A DNA stretch of 64,000 nt from Yoonia sp. BS5-3 (GTDB taxonomy: Bacteria; Pseudomonadota; Alphaproteobacteria; Rhodobacterales; Rhodobacteraceae), in contig NZ_CP150951.2 in assembly GCF_038069655.2 (NCBI RefSeq), positions 496,001 to 560,000 on the forward strand. The letters run 5' to 3'. Positions within the stretch are counted from its first letter, which is position 1. Every line of letters starts with the position of its first letter. Of the stretch, positions 43,133 to 52,915 are shown piece by piece. The notes beneath the pieces are model-generated. The model saw only the letters and a list, made by a program, of their open reading frames with translations, made no database searches and was not told where the DNA came from. Position numbers and translations under genes: made by a program.

Positions 43133-43457
43133 GAAAATCGTGGCACCGCGGGGCAAAATATGCTATGAATAAGCTGACTCGACCCGGTTTGTGATCGTCT
43201 GTGGTATCCTCGCCTGAAAACGAGGAAATTGGGCCCTTCGACTGGCAGAGAGAGTTCGGATAAGGCGCGGTTAATCCCGCGCCTTTACCCATTTCAACCC
43301 CATATTTTCATATCTAAAACGATTACTTTGGTGCAAATTGGCGCTTCTTTTCATCATTTTTAACATTTGAATTTGCTTTTTGTCGCGCGTTAAGAAAGTG
43401 TTCGCGGAAACAAAATCCGTGCGACTCTGGGAAGCCGGTAAAGAGTGGAGAGCGGCC
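43133..43457. other. Intergenic region between injection system and LacI gene
   Basis: 325 bases with no credible gene. It contains the hairpin at 43207-43226 (TCCTCG / CGAGGA), the terminator at 43262-43285 and an AT-rich stretch (43295-43380) that may hold the LacI promoter. I saw no tRNA or attachment site. Confidence 0.6.
43262..43285 (+). terminator. Terminator of the injection-system operon
   Basis: A perfect 9-bp stem AAGGCGCGG (43262-43270) with CCGCGCCTT (43277-43285) and a 6-base loop, followed by a short T tract. It lies 130 bases past the last gene. Confidence 0.75.
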
Positions 43458-44483
43458 TTGAGCGAGACCAAAATCAAGAACATGGAAGAATTTGCGGCTG
43501 TCAGCGGCATCTCGCGCCCAACTGTGTCCAAATACTTCCATGACCCGCAAAGCGTTCGTGTTTCGACCCGGAACCGGATCGAAGCGGCGCTCGAACGGTA
43601 TGATTATCGGCCTAACATCTACGCGATGAACCAAAACCGGAAACTGACCAAAAGCATTGGGATCGTGGTCCCGTTTTTGGGTGATCCGTTCTTCGCAGAA
43701 ATCGCGCGGAACCTCGAGCAGCGCTGCATCACAGCCGGTTATCACCCCACATTGTTCAGCTCACATGGGCAGCCGGTGCTTGAAACACATATTCTGGACA
43801 ACCTTCTTTCGCTGAAACCGGCCGGGGTGCTGATGGCACCGCTGGGGCGCAATTCGAACAAGGACGCGATCAAGAAATTCTGCGCCCAGGTGCCCACTGT
43901 TTTGTTCGACAGCGACATCCAGGATGTCGGGCTAGCCTTTATCGGGTCGGACAACCCGCAATTCTCGATGCATATCGTGGATTATCTTTGCCGGACCGGC
44001 AGCGCACCCTGCTTTTTCGAGATGAAGAACCCATCAAACCCCAACGCCAACAAACGGCGGCAGGGCTATCTGCGCGCAATGAAGCAACTTGGACATGAAC
44101 CGCATGTGGTTTCGGTCGAAGGCAGCGGGTGGGATTTTGAGGAAATCGGGCGGCAAGGGGGACATGCGGCGCTGGTGACGAATCAGTTCATCACCGACAC
44201 TGTCCTGTGCAGCAATGACCGGCTGGCCATTGGGCTCCTAACGGCCTGTTATGAGACAGGGATTCGGGTCGGTCGACAGAAGGGAAGTGCGATTCGAATC
44301 GCCGGACAGGACGACCATCCTTTCTCGCGTTTTACCTGCCCGCCACTGACGACGATCGCGCAGGACTATGATGCGATCTCCAGAAAGGCGGTTGATACCT
44401 TGTTTGCAGCCGTCGATGGGGCAGACGAGGCCCGCAAAACAACGCTATTTGATGGTAAGCTGATCATGCGCGATTCGGCCTAA
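43458..44483 (+). CDS. LacI-family transcriptional regulator
   Basis: 341 residues from a TTG at 43458 (GGAG 8 bases upstream). The N-terminus MEEFAAVSGISRPTVSKYFHDPQSVR (in part) is the LacI helix-turn-helix, followed by the hinge RRIEAAL-type segment and a periplasmic-binding fold (IGIVVPFLGDPFFAEIARNLEQRC, ILDNLLSLKPAGVLMAPLG). The gene directly precedes the sorbitol/mannitol operon on the same strand. A 14-bp palindrome lies between them. It is probably the local polyol repressor. An ORF start 26 codons upstream is possible but lacks a good ribosome site. Confidence 0.92.
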   Translation: MSETKIKNMEEFAAVSGISRPTVSKYFHDPQSVRVSTRNRIEAALERYDYRPNIYAMNQNRKLTKSIGIVVPFLGDPFFAEIARNLEQRCITAGYHPTLFSSHGQPVLETHILDNLLSLKPAGVLMAPLGRNSNKDAIKKFCAQVPTVLFDSDIQDVGLAFIGSDNPQFSMHIVDYLCRTGSAPCFFEMKNPSNPNANKRRQGYLRAMKQLGHEPHVVSVEGSGWDFEEIGRQGGHAALVTNQFITDTVLCSNDRLAIGLLTACYETGIRVGRQKGSAIRIAGQDDHPFSRFTCPPLTTIAQDYDAISRKAVDTLFAAVDGADEARKTTLFDGKLIMRDSA

Positions 44484-44494
44484 CCGACCCAATC

Positions 44495-44508
44495 TTTACG
44501 CGCGTAAA
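44495..44508. promoter_or_regulatory. Putative LacI-type operator and promoter of the polyol operon
   Basis: TTTACGCGCGTAAA is a perfect 14-bp palindrome with the central CG typical of LacI-family sites. It lies 8 bases before a TTGACG (-35-like, 44516-44521) and about 70 bases before the binding-protein gene, just after the LacI stop codon. Confidence 0.65.
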
Positions 44509-44577
44509 ATAGTGGTTGACGGCGCATCTTTTTTTCCACTAGCGTTGTTCCACCACATCCAACCAGGGAGGATCCGG

Positions 44578-45885
44578 ATGTCTTTCAAGCGCAATTTACG
44601 CGCAGCGACGGCTATGTCGCTGATTACTGCGACCTCAGCATTTGCTCAGGACACAACAATCACCATCGCTACTGTGAACAACGGCGACATGATCCGCATG
44701 CAGGGTTACACCGACCAGTTCACTGCCGAAACAGGCATTGGCGTTGAGTGGGTAACACTCGAAGAAAACGTTCTGCGTCAGCGTGTTACAACTGACATCA
44801 CCACAAATGGTGGTCAGTTCGACATCATGACAATCGGCATGTACGAAACCCCAATCTGGGGCGCAAATGGCTGGCTCGTCCCACTGGACGATCTGTCCGC
44901 CGAGTATGACGTTGACGACATCCTGCCAGCAATGGCCGGTGGTCTGAGCCACGAAGGTACGCTCTATGCGGCACCATTCTACGGCGAATCGTCCATGATC
45001 ATGTATCGCACAGACCTGATGGAAGCCGCTGGCATGGAAATGCCTGACGCGCCAACATGGGACTTTATCCGCGATGCCGCTGCTGCGATGACTGATCGCG
45101 ACGCCGACATCAACGGTATCTGCCTGCGCGGTAAGGCCGGTTGGGGTGAAGGCGGTGCTTTCATCACAGCGATGTCCAACTCTTTCGGTGCACGCTGGTT
45201 CGACGAAGGCTGGAACGCCACCTTTGACGGCGAAGCATGGGCGAACACACTGACATTCTTCAAAGGCATGATGGACGAAAGCGGCCCTGCCGGTTACGCC
45301 ACCAATGGCTTTAACGAGAACCTGTCTCTGTTCAACCAAGGCAAATGCGGCATGTGGATTGACGCGACTGTTGCGGCATCTTTCGTAACAGGCGACGATT
45401 CAACTGTTGCAGACAGCGTTGGCTTCGCACTGGCACCCGATAACGGTCTGGGCAAGCGTTCCAACTGGCTCTGGGCTTGGGCACTGGGTATCCCAGCGGG
45501 TACCGCTCAAGAAGCTGAAGCCAAGCAATTCATCGAGTGGGCCACATCGAAAGAGTACATCGAACTGGTTGCTGAAAACGAAGGTTGGGCAAACGTACCT
45601 CCGGGCGCACGTACATCGCTGTACGAAAACCCGAACTACCAATCTGTGCCTTTCGCTCAGATGACACTGGACTCGATCCTGTCAGCTGATCCGAACGACT
45701 CAACAGTTGAGCCAAGCCCATATGTTGGTGTTCAGTTCGCTGCGATCCCAGAATTCGCAGGTATCGCAACTGAAGTAAGCCAAGAGTTCTCAGCAGCTTA
45801 CGCGGGTCAGCAGACTGTCGAAGAAGCACTGGAGAAAGCTCAGGCGATCACCAATGAAGCAATGGAAGCAGCTGGCTACCGTTAA
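44578..45885 (+). CDS. smoE: Polyol (sorbitol/mannitol) ABC transporter substrate-binding protein
   Basis: 435 residues. Signal peptide MSFKRNLRAATAMSLITA, cleaved after AFA. The mature protein is a cluster-B sugar-binding fold (MYETPIWGANGWLVPLDDL, YAAPFYGESSMIMYRTDLMEAAG, WLWAWALGIPAGTAQ). GGGAGGA precedes the ATG. The order smoE-smoF-smoG-smoK-smoS-mtlK equals that of Rhodobacter sphaeroides. Codon use looks more uniform than in neighbouring genes, in line with high expression. A stem-loop follows the gene. Confidence 0.92.
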   Translation: MSFKRNLRAATAMSLITATSAFAQDTTITIATVNNGDMIRMQGYTDQFTAETGIGVEWVTLEENVLRQRVTTDITTNGGQFDIMTIGMYETPIWGANGWLVPLDDLSAEYDVDDILPAMAGGLSHEGTLYAAPFYGESSMIMYRTDLMEAAGMEMPDAPTWDFIRDAAAAMTDRDADINGICLRGKAGWGEGGAFITAMSNSFGARWFDEGWNATFDGEAWANTLTFFKGMMDESGPAGYATNGFNENLSLFNQGKCGMWIDATVAASFVTGDDSTVADSVGFALAPDNGLGKRSNWLWAWALGIPAGTAQEAEAKQFIEWATSKEYIELVAENEGWANVPPGARTSLYENPNYQSVPFAQMTLDSILSADPNDSTVEPSPYVGVQFAAIPEFAGIATEVSQEFSAAYAGQQTVEEALEKAQAITNEAMEAAGYR

Positions 45886-45901
45886 GCCCTGCTCAAATCC
45901 C

Positions 45902-45929
45902 GAGAGGGCGGCCGAAGCGCCGCTCTCTC
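45902..45929 (+). terminator. Intercistronic stem-loop after the binding-protein gene
   Basis: GAGAGGGCGGC pairs with GCCGCTCTCTC (11 bp with one G-T) around a 6-base loop. There is no strong T tract, so it probably stabilises the 3' end of the smoE transcript or gives partial termination rather than ending the operon. Confidence 0.6.
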
Positions 45930-46012
45930 ACCCCCTTCTATCAATTTTGTTCAAATGCTGTATCGTGGCAGAACTGCAATTACGCAGTCTGTGAGCGGAG
46001 GAGATGCATCCA

Positions 46013-46879
46013 ATGGCTACCAAGGCTTCCAGATCTGCGGCCCGGTTGATGATGGCCCCGGCAGTTATACTGCTCTTGGGCTGGATGCTGGTCCCGCTGA
46101 TCATGACATTGTGGTTCTCGTTCCGAACCTACCTTCCACTGCGTGGCGGTGACCAAGGCTGGACGGGTTTCGACAATTACGTTCGTTTTGTAACGTCCAG
46201 TTCATTTTGGCCCGCCGTCCAGACGACCTTGATTATCGTGCTCAGCGTTTTGATCATCACGGTAGTGATCGGTGTTCTTTTGGCGATGCTGCTTGACCAG
46301 CCCATGTGGGGGCAAGGCGTGGTGCGCATCCTTGTGATCGCCCCATTCTTCGTGATGCCAACCGTGTCGGCGCTGGTGTGGAAGAACATGTTCATGGACC
46401 CCGTAAACGGTCTGTTTGCACATCTTTGGCGTTTCTTCGGGGCCGAGCCGGTCAGTTGGCTGTCAGACGCAGCAATGCCGTCTGTCATTATGATCGTCAG
46501 CTGGCAATGGCTGCCCTTTGCAACGCTTATTCTACTGACCGCGATCCAATCGCTTGATAGCGAACAGCTGGAAGCGGCTGAAATGGATGGCGCGCCCAAG
46601 CTAAAGCAGTTTTTCTATATCATCCTGCCGCATCTGGGCCGGGCAATCACCATCGTGATCCTGATCCAGACGATCTTCCTTTTGGCCGTCTTCGCCGAGA
46701 TTTTCGTCACCACTGGTGGTGCCTTCGGAACGCGGACCTTGTCCTATCTGATCTTCCAGCGTGTGTTGGAAAGCCAGAATATCGGCCTGGGCTCAGCCGG
46801 TGGTGTCTATGCCATCATCCTTGCAAACATTGTTGCGATCTTCCTGATGCGGATCGTCGGCAAAAATCTGGATAATTGA
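46013..46879 (+). CDS. smoF: Polyol ABC transporter permease (first)
   Basis: 288 residues with six predicted membrane helices. MalF-type inner-membrane permease. The EAA loop (LEAAEMDGAPKLKQFFYIILPHLG) that contacts the ATPase is clear. The ATG at 46013 is preferred to the one at 46004, because GGAGGAG ends just before 46004 and is well spaced only for 46013. It forms the channel with the next gene. Confidence 0.92.
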   Translation: MATKASRSAARLMMAPAVILLLGWMLVPLIMTLWFSFRTYLPLRGGDQGWTGFDNYVRFVTSSSFWPAVQTTLIIVLSVLIITVVIGVLLAMLLDQPMWGQGVVRILVIAPFFVMPTVSALVWKNMFMDPVNGLFAHLWRFFGAEPVSWLSDAAMPSVIMIVSWQWLPFATLILLTAIQSLDSEQLEAAEMDGAPKLKQFFYIILPHLGRAITIVILIQTIFLLAVFAEIFVTTGGAFGTRTLSYLIFQRVLESQNIGLGSAGGVYAIILANIVAIFLMRIVGKNLDN

Positions 46880-46881
46880 TC

Positions 46882-47712
46882 ATGGCCCGTGCTGTTACAT
46901 CCCGCCGTAAACTGATCAACACCACTGCCGCTTGGGCAGTGGGGCTGCTGATCTTCTTTCCAATCCTCTGGACGATCCTGACCAGCTTCAAGACCGAGGG
47001 GCAGGCCATCGCCAGCCCACCGATCTTCCTTGGCTTTGACTGGACACTGGAGAACTATCAAACCGTGATGGAGCGGTCGAATTACGCCCGCTTTTTGTGG
47101 AATTCGGTCATCATCGCGGGTGGCTCTACCATTATCGGGTTGATCATCGCGGTGCCGGCGGCCTGGTCGATGGCCTTTGTGCCGTCGCGCCGGACCAAAG
47201 ATATCCTGCTTTGGATGCTGTCGACCAAAATGCTGCCTGCCGTGGGCGTGCTCTATCCAATCTACCTATTGTTCATCAAAATGGGTTTGCTTGATAGCCG
47301 GGCCGGACTGGTCATCGTGATGATGCTGATCAACCTGCCGATCATCATCTGGATGCTGTACACCTATTTCCGGGAAATTCCGGGTGAAATCCTAGAGGCC
47401 GCCCGGATGGACGGTGCAACCCTCAAGGAAGAGGTGCTTTATATCCTCACACCTATGGCCATTCCTGGCATCGCATCCACCATGCTGCTGAACTTCATCT
47501 TGGCCTGGAACGAAGCCTTCTGGACGCTGAACCTGACGGCTGTGAATGCGGCCCCGCTGACGGCCTTCATCGCCAGCTACTCCAGTCCCGAAGGTCTGTT
47601 CTTTGCCAAGCTCAGCGCAGCTTCGACCATGGCGATTGCGCCGATCCTCATCCTTGGCTGGTTTAGCCAGAAACAACTTGTCCGCGGCCTAACATTTGGC
47701 GCGGTGAAATAA
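46882..47712 (+). CDS. smoG: Polyol ABC transporter permease (second)
   Basis: 276 residues, six predicted helices, MalG-type. The EAA motif is EILEAARMDGATLKEEVLYILTPMAIPG. Its ATG follows the smoF stop by two bases. It completes the transmembrane channel for sorbitol and mannitol uptake. Confidence 0.93.
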   Translation: MARAVTSRRKLINTTAAWAVGLLIFFPILWTILTSFKTEGQAIASPPIFLGFDWTLENYQTVMERSNYARFLWNSVIIAGGSTIIGLIIAVPAAWSMAFVPSRRTKDILLWMLSTKMLPAVGVLYPIYLLFIKMGLLDSRAGLVIVMMLINLPIIIWMLYTYFREIPGEILEAARMDGATLKEEVLYILTPMAIPGIASTMLLNFILAWNEAFWTLNLTAVNAAPLTAFIASYSSPEGLFFAKLSAASTMAIAPILILGWFSQKQLVRGLTFGAVK

Positions 47713-47724
47713 GGAACCTGACTG

Positions 47725-48729
47725 ATGGGACAAATTCAACTGAAACAGGTCACCAAAAGCTTCGGCGACGTGCAGGTTATTCCACCGCTGGATCTGACAA
47801 TTGGCGACGGGGAATTCACGGTATTCGTCGGGCCTTCTGGCTGCGGGAAATCAACGCTGTTACGCCTGATCGCCGGGCTTGAGGATATCACAAGCGGGCA
47901 TATCGAAATCGATGGTCAGGATGCGACAACTCTGGTGCCCGCCAAACGCGGTCTAGCCATGGTGTTCCAATCCTATGCGCTCTACCCGCATATGACGGTA
48001 CGCAAGAACATCGCCTTCCCGTTGAAAATGGCCAAGATGGACCAGGACGAGATTGACCGCCGGGTGAATGCCGCCGCTGAGGTGCTGAACCTTGCGGATT
48101 ATATCGACCGGCGGCCCGGTCAGCTCTCGGGTGGTCAGCGGCAACGTGTGGCCATTGGGCGGGCAATCGTGCGCGAACCTTCCGCATTCTTGTTTGACGA
48201 ACCATTGTCGAACCTTGATGCGGCGTTGCGTGTGGGCATGCGTTTGGAAATCTCCGAGCTGCATGAACGCCTGAAAACGACAATGATCTACGTGACACAC
48301 GATCAGGTCGAAGCCATGACCATGGCCGACAAGATCGTTGTGCTGCGTGCCGGTAATATCGAACAGGTCGGCTCTCCGCTCGAGCTTTATCACAAGCCGC
48401 GCAACCTGTTTGTGGCGGGCTTTATCGGATCGCCAAAGATGAACCTGATCGACGGTCAGGAAGCTGCGAAACATGACGCGCATACAATCGGCATCCGGCC
48501 AGAACATATCGATGTGGTCGAAAGCGACGGTCAGTGGCAAGGCACAGTCGGCGTCGCCGAGCATCTGGGCTCTGATACGTTCCTGCACGTGCATAACACA
48601 GGCTTTGGCGAGATGATGACAGTCCGGGCAACAGGTGATGTTGCACTGCGCCATGGGGATACAATCCACCTGAACCCACGCACCGATCAGATGCACCGTT
48701 TTGACGCGCAGGGTTTGCGGATTGAATGA
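47725..48729 (+). CDS. smoK: Polyol ABC transporter ATP-binding protein
   Basis: 334 residues. ATPase motifs: Walker [11 protein letters not shown]-loop [12 protein letters not shown], signature [16 protein letters not shown], Walker [16 protein letters not shown] and H-loop THDQVEAMT. The C-terminal TOBE-like domain ([11 protein letters not shown]) is typical of the MalK/UgpC type that takes part in sugar import. The stop overlaps the start of smoS. Confidence 0.96.
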   Translation: MGQIQLKQVTKSFGDVQVIPPLDLTIGDGEFTVFVGPSGCGKSTLLRLIAGLEDITSGHIEIDGQDATTLVPAKRGLAMVFQSYALYPHMTVRKNIAFPLKMAKMDQDEIDRRVNAAAEVLNLADYIDRRPGQLSGGQRQRVAIGRAIVREPSAFLFDEPLSNLDAALRVGMRLEISELHERLKTTMIYVTHDQVEAMTMADKIVVLRAGNIEQVGSPLELYHKPRNLFVAGFIGSPKMNLIDGQEAAKHDAHTIGIRPEHIDVVESDGQWQGTVGVAEHLGSDTFLHVHNTGFGEMMTVRATGDVALRHGDTIHLNPRTDQMHRFDAQGLRIE

Positions 48730-49511
48730 CGCGGCTTGCCGGGAAAACCGCGCTGATTACAGGCGCGGCGCGCGGGATTGGCCTGGCATTTGCTGAGGCC
48801 TACGCGCGCGAGGGGGCGATGGTCGCCCTCGCCGATATTGATATTGATCAGGCCCAGCAAGCAGCACGCCAGATCAATGAAACGATCGGGGACCAGGCCA
48901 TTGCAATCGCGATGGATGTCACAGATCAAGACAGTATCGACACCGGCTTTGCACACGCGATCAAGTCCTTTGGGCAGATCGACATTCTGATCAACAACGC
49001 CGCGATATTCAATGCAGCCCCGATCACCGAGATCAGCCGCAATGACTATGTTCAGGTCTTCGACATCAACGTGGCAGGCACGCTTTTCACGTTGCAGGCC
49101 GCCGTGAAACACATGATCGGACAAGGGATAAAAGGGCGGATCATCAATATGGCATCGCAAGCCGGCCGGCGGGGCGAGCCTCTGGTGGCTGTCTATTGTG
49201 CCAGCAAGGCAGCCGTCATTTCGCTGACGCAATCGGCAGCGCTGAACCTGATCGAACATGGGATCAACGTGAATGCCATCGCACCGGGTGTGGTTGATGG
49301 CGAACATTGGGATGGGGTCGATGCCTTCTTCGCGAAATACGAAGGCAAAGCTCCCGGCCAAAAGAAGAAAGAAGTTGGCGATGCTGTCCCTTACGGGCGC
49401 ATGGGCACCGCCGAGGATTTAACAGGCATGGCCGTTTTTCTAGCCAGCGATGACGCAAGCTACGTGGTGGGACAAACCTATAACGTCGATGGCGGCAATT
49501 GGCTGAGCTGA
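48726..49511 (+). CDS. smoS: Sorbitol dehydrogenase, short-chain type
   Basis: 261 residues, classical SDR. NAD-binding TGAARGIG, the NNAA motif and the catalytic Tyr-Lys pair YCASKAA with the preceding Ser region [11 protein letters not shown] are present. It should oxidise D-sorbitol to fructose (and probably galactitol to tagatose), as shown for R. sphaeroides SmoS. It lies in the operon between the ATPase and mannitol dehydrogenase genes. Confidence 0.93.
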   Translation: MTRLAGKTALITGAARGIGLAFAEAYAREGAMVALADIDIDQAQQAARQINETIGDQAIAIAMDVTDQDSIDTGFAHAIKSFGQIDILINNAAIFNAAPITEISRNDYVQVFDINVAGTLFTLQAAVKHMIGQGIKGRIINMASQAGRRGEPLVAVYCASKAAVISLTQSAALNLIEHGINVNAIAPGVVDGEHWDGVDAFFAKYEGKAPGQKKKEVGDAVPYGRMGTAEDLTGMAVFLASDDASYVVGQTYNVDGGNWLS

Positions 49512-49539
49512 CAATGATAAAGTACAGGACCGCAGTACA

Positions 49540-51002
49540 ATGAAACTCTCAAATGCGACCTTGTCGGACCTGCCTAAGGGCGTTTCGGTGCCGACCTATG
49601 ACCGGTCCGCGCTGACGCCGGGCATCGTGCATATTGGGCTGGGAAATTTCCACAGGGCCCATCAGGCGTGGTATCTACACAGGCTGATGCAAGACGGCAA
49701 AGCCCATGATTGGGCAATCATTGGCGCAGGGGTGCGCGCGGGCGATGGCGTCATGCGCGAAAAGCTCTTGGCGCAAGACTGCCTGACCACATTGATTGAG
49801 CTTGATCCAAATGGATCCAGCACCGAAATCGTTGGCTCTATGATCGACTTTCTGCCAGTGGCCGACGACAACGCCCCCCTGATCGCGGCAATGTCAGATC
49901 CGCAAATCCGGATCGTGGCCCTGACAGTAACCGAAGGGGGCTATTTCAAAGACGCAGCCGGGAACCTGAATACCGACGACCCCGATATTCAACATGACGC
50001 GGCCAATCCCGACAAACCACGCACCGCATTCGGGGCGATAGTGGCAGCGCTCAAGGCGCGGCGGGATGCGGGCCATGCGCCTTTTACCGGGCAGTGCTGT
50101 GACAACCTGCAACATAATGGCGATATCCTGCGGCAAACGGTGGTCGGACTGGCCCGACTCAGCGATCCGGCATTGGCCGATTGGATTGACGCAAACGGTG
50201 CCTTCCCCAATGCAATGGTTGATTGCATCGTACCTGCGACAGGCCCGAATGAGCTTCAGCTGGCGCAAGATATTGGCATTGATGACAGCGCGCCTGTCAC
50301 ACACGAAAACTTTCGGCAATGGGTCATCGAAGACACGTTTTGCGCCGGACGCCCCCCTGGGAAGATGCCGGTGCGACGCTGACCCAATCGGTTGAGACCT
50401 ACGAGGCGATGAAGATCAAGATGCTCAACGCTGGGCATCAATTGCTGGCCAATGCGGGCGAATTGCTGAACGTACCAACCATTGCGGCCTGTATGTCGAA
50501 CACGCAAATCGCCGGGTTCTTTCGCAAGGTGCAACTGGAAGAGATCGTGCCTTATGTCGATGCTGTCCCCGAACGGACGCCGACTGAATACCTTGATCTG
50601 ATCACAGGGCGCTTTGCCAACCCTGAAATTCACGACACCACGCGGCGTGTGGCCTTTGACGGGGCATCCCGGCATCCCGGCTTTGTATTGCCGATCCTGC
50701 GCAATGCGCTTGCGGCTGGCGGCTCAATCGAAGGGCTGGCCCTGACCGAGGCGCTTTGGGCACGGATGTGCGCAGGCACCCGCGAAGATGGATCAGTGAT
50801 TGAGGCAAATGACCCCTATTGGGATGATCTGGTAGCCGTGGCGACCAAGGCCAAATCCGATCCGAAACACTGGTTAGAGCAGCGACAAATCTATGACACG
50901 CTGGCAGATGAACCTCGTTTTGCCGCAGCTTTTGATAAATGGCTTCGGCATCTGTGGGACAATGGCACGCAAAGCACGCTCGAACATTACGCCGCCAGTT
51001 AG
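49540..51002 (+). pseudogene. mtlK: Mannitol 2-dehydrogenase, one-base frameshift
   Basis: Polyol dehydrogenase of the long-chain MDR family, oxidising mannitol to fructose with NAD. The first part starts PTYDRSALTPGIVHIGLGNFHRAHQAWYL and includes VALTVTEGGYF. It is cut at RPPGKMPVRR. The second part (ETYEAMKIKMLNAGHQLLANAGEL, with the catalytic Lys and His blocks) is in a different frame. Both meet at six Cs (50352-50357). One added C restores RPPWEDAGATLTQ and a 487-residue protein of normal length. Three such breaks in this window, all at C/G runs, make a sequencing indel more likely than a real mutation. Confidence 0.88.
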
Positions 51003-51130
51003 GGTATAGGCCATATTCACGGGCAATTCACCGCATCATCCAACCGTGCAATGCCTAAAACCGCTTGACCTTTGAGGCCATGGAAGGTTGAACAGCCAAC
51101 AGATTTTCAAAAGCATGTGGGCGGTTTCAG

Positions 51131-52915
51131 ATGGACGACCAGAATAAGAACCTCATCCTTGCAGCGGTGCTCAGCTTCGCCGTGCTGATGGTATGGTCAA
51201 TAATCGCGCCGCCCCCAGAGCCGATTGATCCGGTCTCAGACCTGACCGAGGCAGAACTGGTCCCATCGGCCGATGCCCCCGTGGCCACCACAGAGACCCC
51301 GACACAAAGCGCAGAGCCCGCAGCAGAAGCCCCGCGGATTGCAATCGAAAGCGAGACGCTCAGCGGGTCGCTGTCACTGGCAGGCGGGCGGATTGATGAT
51401 CTGTCACTGAACAACTACCGCGAAACGCTGGATGAAAGCGCCGAAACCGTCCGGCTCATGCGGCCCGCTGGCGAAATTGATGCCTATATCGCGCTATTTG
51501 GCTGGACAGGCGATGTGGGCGTCGCGCCAAACGACACGACCATCTGGACATTGGCCGAAGGCGACGTGCTGACCCCGGACACGCCCGTGACGTTGGAATG
51601 GGACAACGAGCAAGGGCAGATTTTCCAAACGAAAATCTCGATGGATGAAGAGTTTATGTTCAGCTTTGAACAAACGCTCATCAATAACGGGACCGAAGCG
51701 ATCGCATCCCGGCCCTACGGGATTATTCGGCGCTATACCGAACCAAATGACCTTAGAAACTTCTTCATCCTGCACGAAGGTCTTGTGCGGATGACAGACG
51801 GAGAGCTGGCCGAGATCGGCTATGACGAGGTTGTGGAACTTGGCCCGAACAATGACGAAGCCAAGATCGACGCAACCGAAGGCGGCTGGATTGGCTGGAC
51901 GGATCACTATTGGATGACCACCTTGATCCCGGATCAATCGGCACCATTCCAAACCAATATCCGCTATGTGGAAAACCGGGACATCTATCAGGCCGAGGCC
52001 GTGATGCCGGCGCAAACCGTCGAGGCCAACGCGACCGCAACGGTAACAACCCGGTTCTTTGCCGGTGCCAAGGAATGGGAAGCGATCCGGCACTACGAAC
52101 AAGAAGAGGGCGTTGGCGGGTTCCTCGATAGTATCGACTGGGGTTGGTTCTTCTTCCTGACAAAACCAATTTTTGGATTGCTGCACTACTTGAACCTGGC
52201 AATCGGCAATATGGGTTGGTCCATCTTGGCTCTGACCGTAATCCTGAAAATCATCGTGCTGCCGCTGGCATATAAATCCTACGTGTCCATGGCACGGATG
52301 AAAGAGCTGCAGCCCGAGATGGAAAAACTCAAAGAGCGGACGGGCGATGACCGTCAGGCTATGCAGCAAGGGATGATGAAGCTATACAAGGATAACAAGG
52401 TAAACCCGGCCGCAGGCTGTTTGCCAATCCTGTTGCAAATCCCGATCTTCTTCTCGCTGTATAAAGTGATCTTCGTGACCATCGAATTGCGGCATGCGCC
52501 GTGGATCGGGTGGATCAAAGATCTCAGCGCGCCAGATCCATCATCTATCATCAACCTCTTTGGCTTGCTTCCCTGGGGCTCACCCGAACCGGGATCGATC
52601 CTGGCGATTTTGATGATCGGCATTCTGCCCATCCTGCTCGGTGTGTCGATGTGGTTGCAACAAAAGCTGAACCCAGCCCCAACTGATCCAACACAGCAAA
52701 TGATCTTTGCCTGGATGCCATGGGTGTTCATGTTCATGCTCGGCTCATTCGCGTCAGGGCTGGTGCTCTACTGGATCGCGAACAACGTGATCACGTTTAC
52801 ACAGCAATATTTGATCATGCGCAGCCACGGGTCCAAGCCCGATGTATTTGGCAACATCAAAAGCAGCTTCCGCCGGAAAAAGGCAGAAGAGGCCGACCAG
52901 AAAGAGGGCAAGTAG
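51131..52915 (+). CDS. yidC: Membrane protein insertase YidC
   Basis: 594 residues. It inserts and folds inner-membrane proteins. The N-terminal helix (LAAVLSFAVLMVWSIIAPPP) is followed by a large periplasmic domain (about 60-360) and the conserved five-helix core with IFGLLHYLNLAIGNMGWSILALTVILKIIVLPLAYKSYVSMARMKELQPEM (in part). GCLPILLQIPIFFSLYKV and WMPWVFMFMLGSFASGLVLYW are the later core helices. The cytoplasmic tail is short and basic (KSSFRRKKAEEADQ). It opens a run yidC-MOSC-engB-argB. Confidence 0.96.
   Translation: MDDQNKNLILAAVLSFAVLMVWSIIAPPPEPIDPVSDLTEAELVPSADAPVATTETPTQSAEPAAEAPRIAIESETLSGSLSLAGGRIDDLSLNNYRETLDESAETVRLMRPAGEIDAYIALFGWTGDVGVAPNDTTIWTLAEGDVLTPDTPVTLEWDNEQGQIFQTKISMDEEFMFSFEQTLINNGTEAIASRPYGIIRRYTEPNDLRNFFILHEGLVRMTDGELAEIGYDEVVELGPNNDEAKIDATEGGWIGWTDHYWMTTLIPDQSAPFQTNIRYVENRDIYQAEAVMPAQTVEANATATVTTRFFAGAKEWEAIRHYEQEEGVGGFLDSIDWGWFFFLTKPIFGLLHYLNLAIGNMGWSILALTVILKIIVLPLAYKSYVSMARMKELQPEMEKLKERTGDDRQAMQQGMMKLYKDNKVNPAAGCLPILLQIPIFFSLYKVIFVTIELRHAPWIGWIKDLSAPDPSSIINLFGLLPWGSPEPGSILAILMIGILPILLGVSMWLQQKLNPAPTDPTQQMIFAWMPWVFMFMLGSFASGLVLYWIANNVITFTQQYLIMRSHGSKPDVFGNIKSSFRRKKAEEADQKEGK

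Noticed and set aside
43133..43300. Possible small RNA or tRNA after the eCIS operon
   Set aside because: Two hairpins exist but no cloverleaf or TpsiC-like GGTTCGA pattern. One hairpin is a normal terminator.
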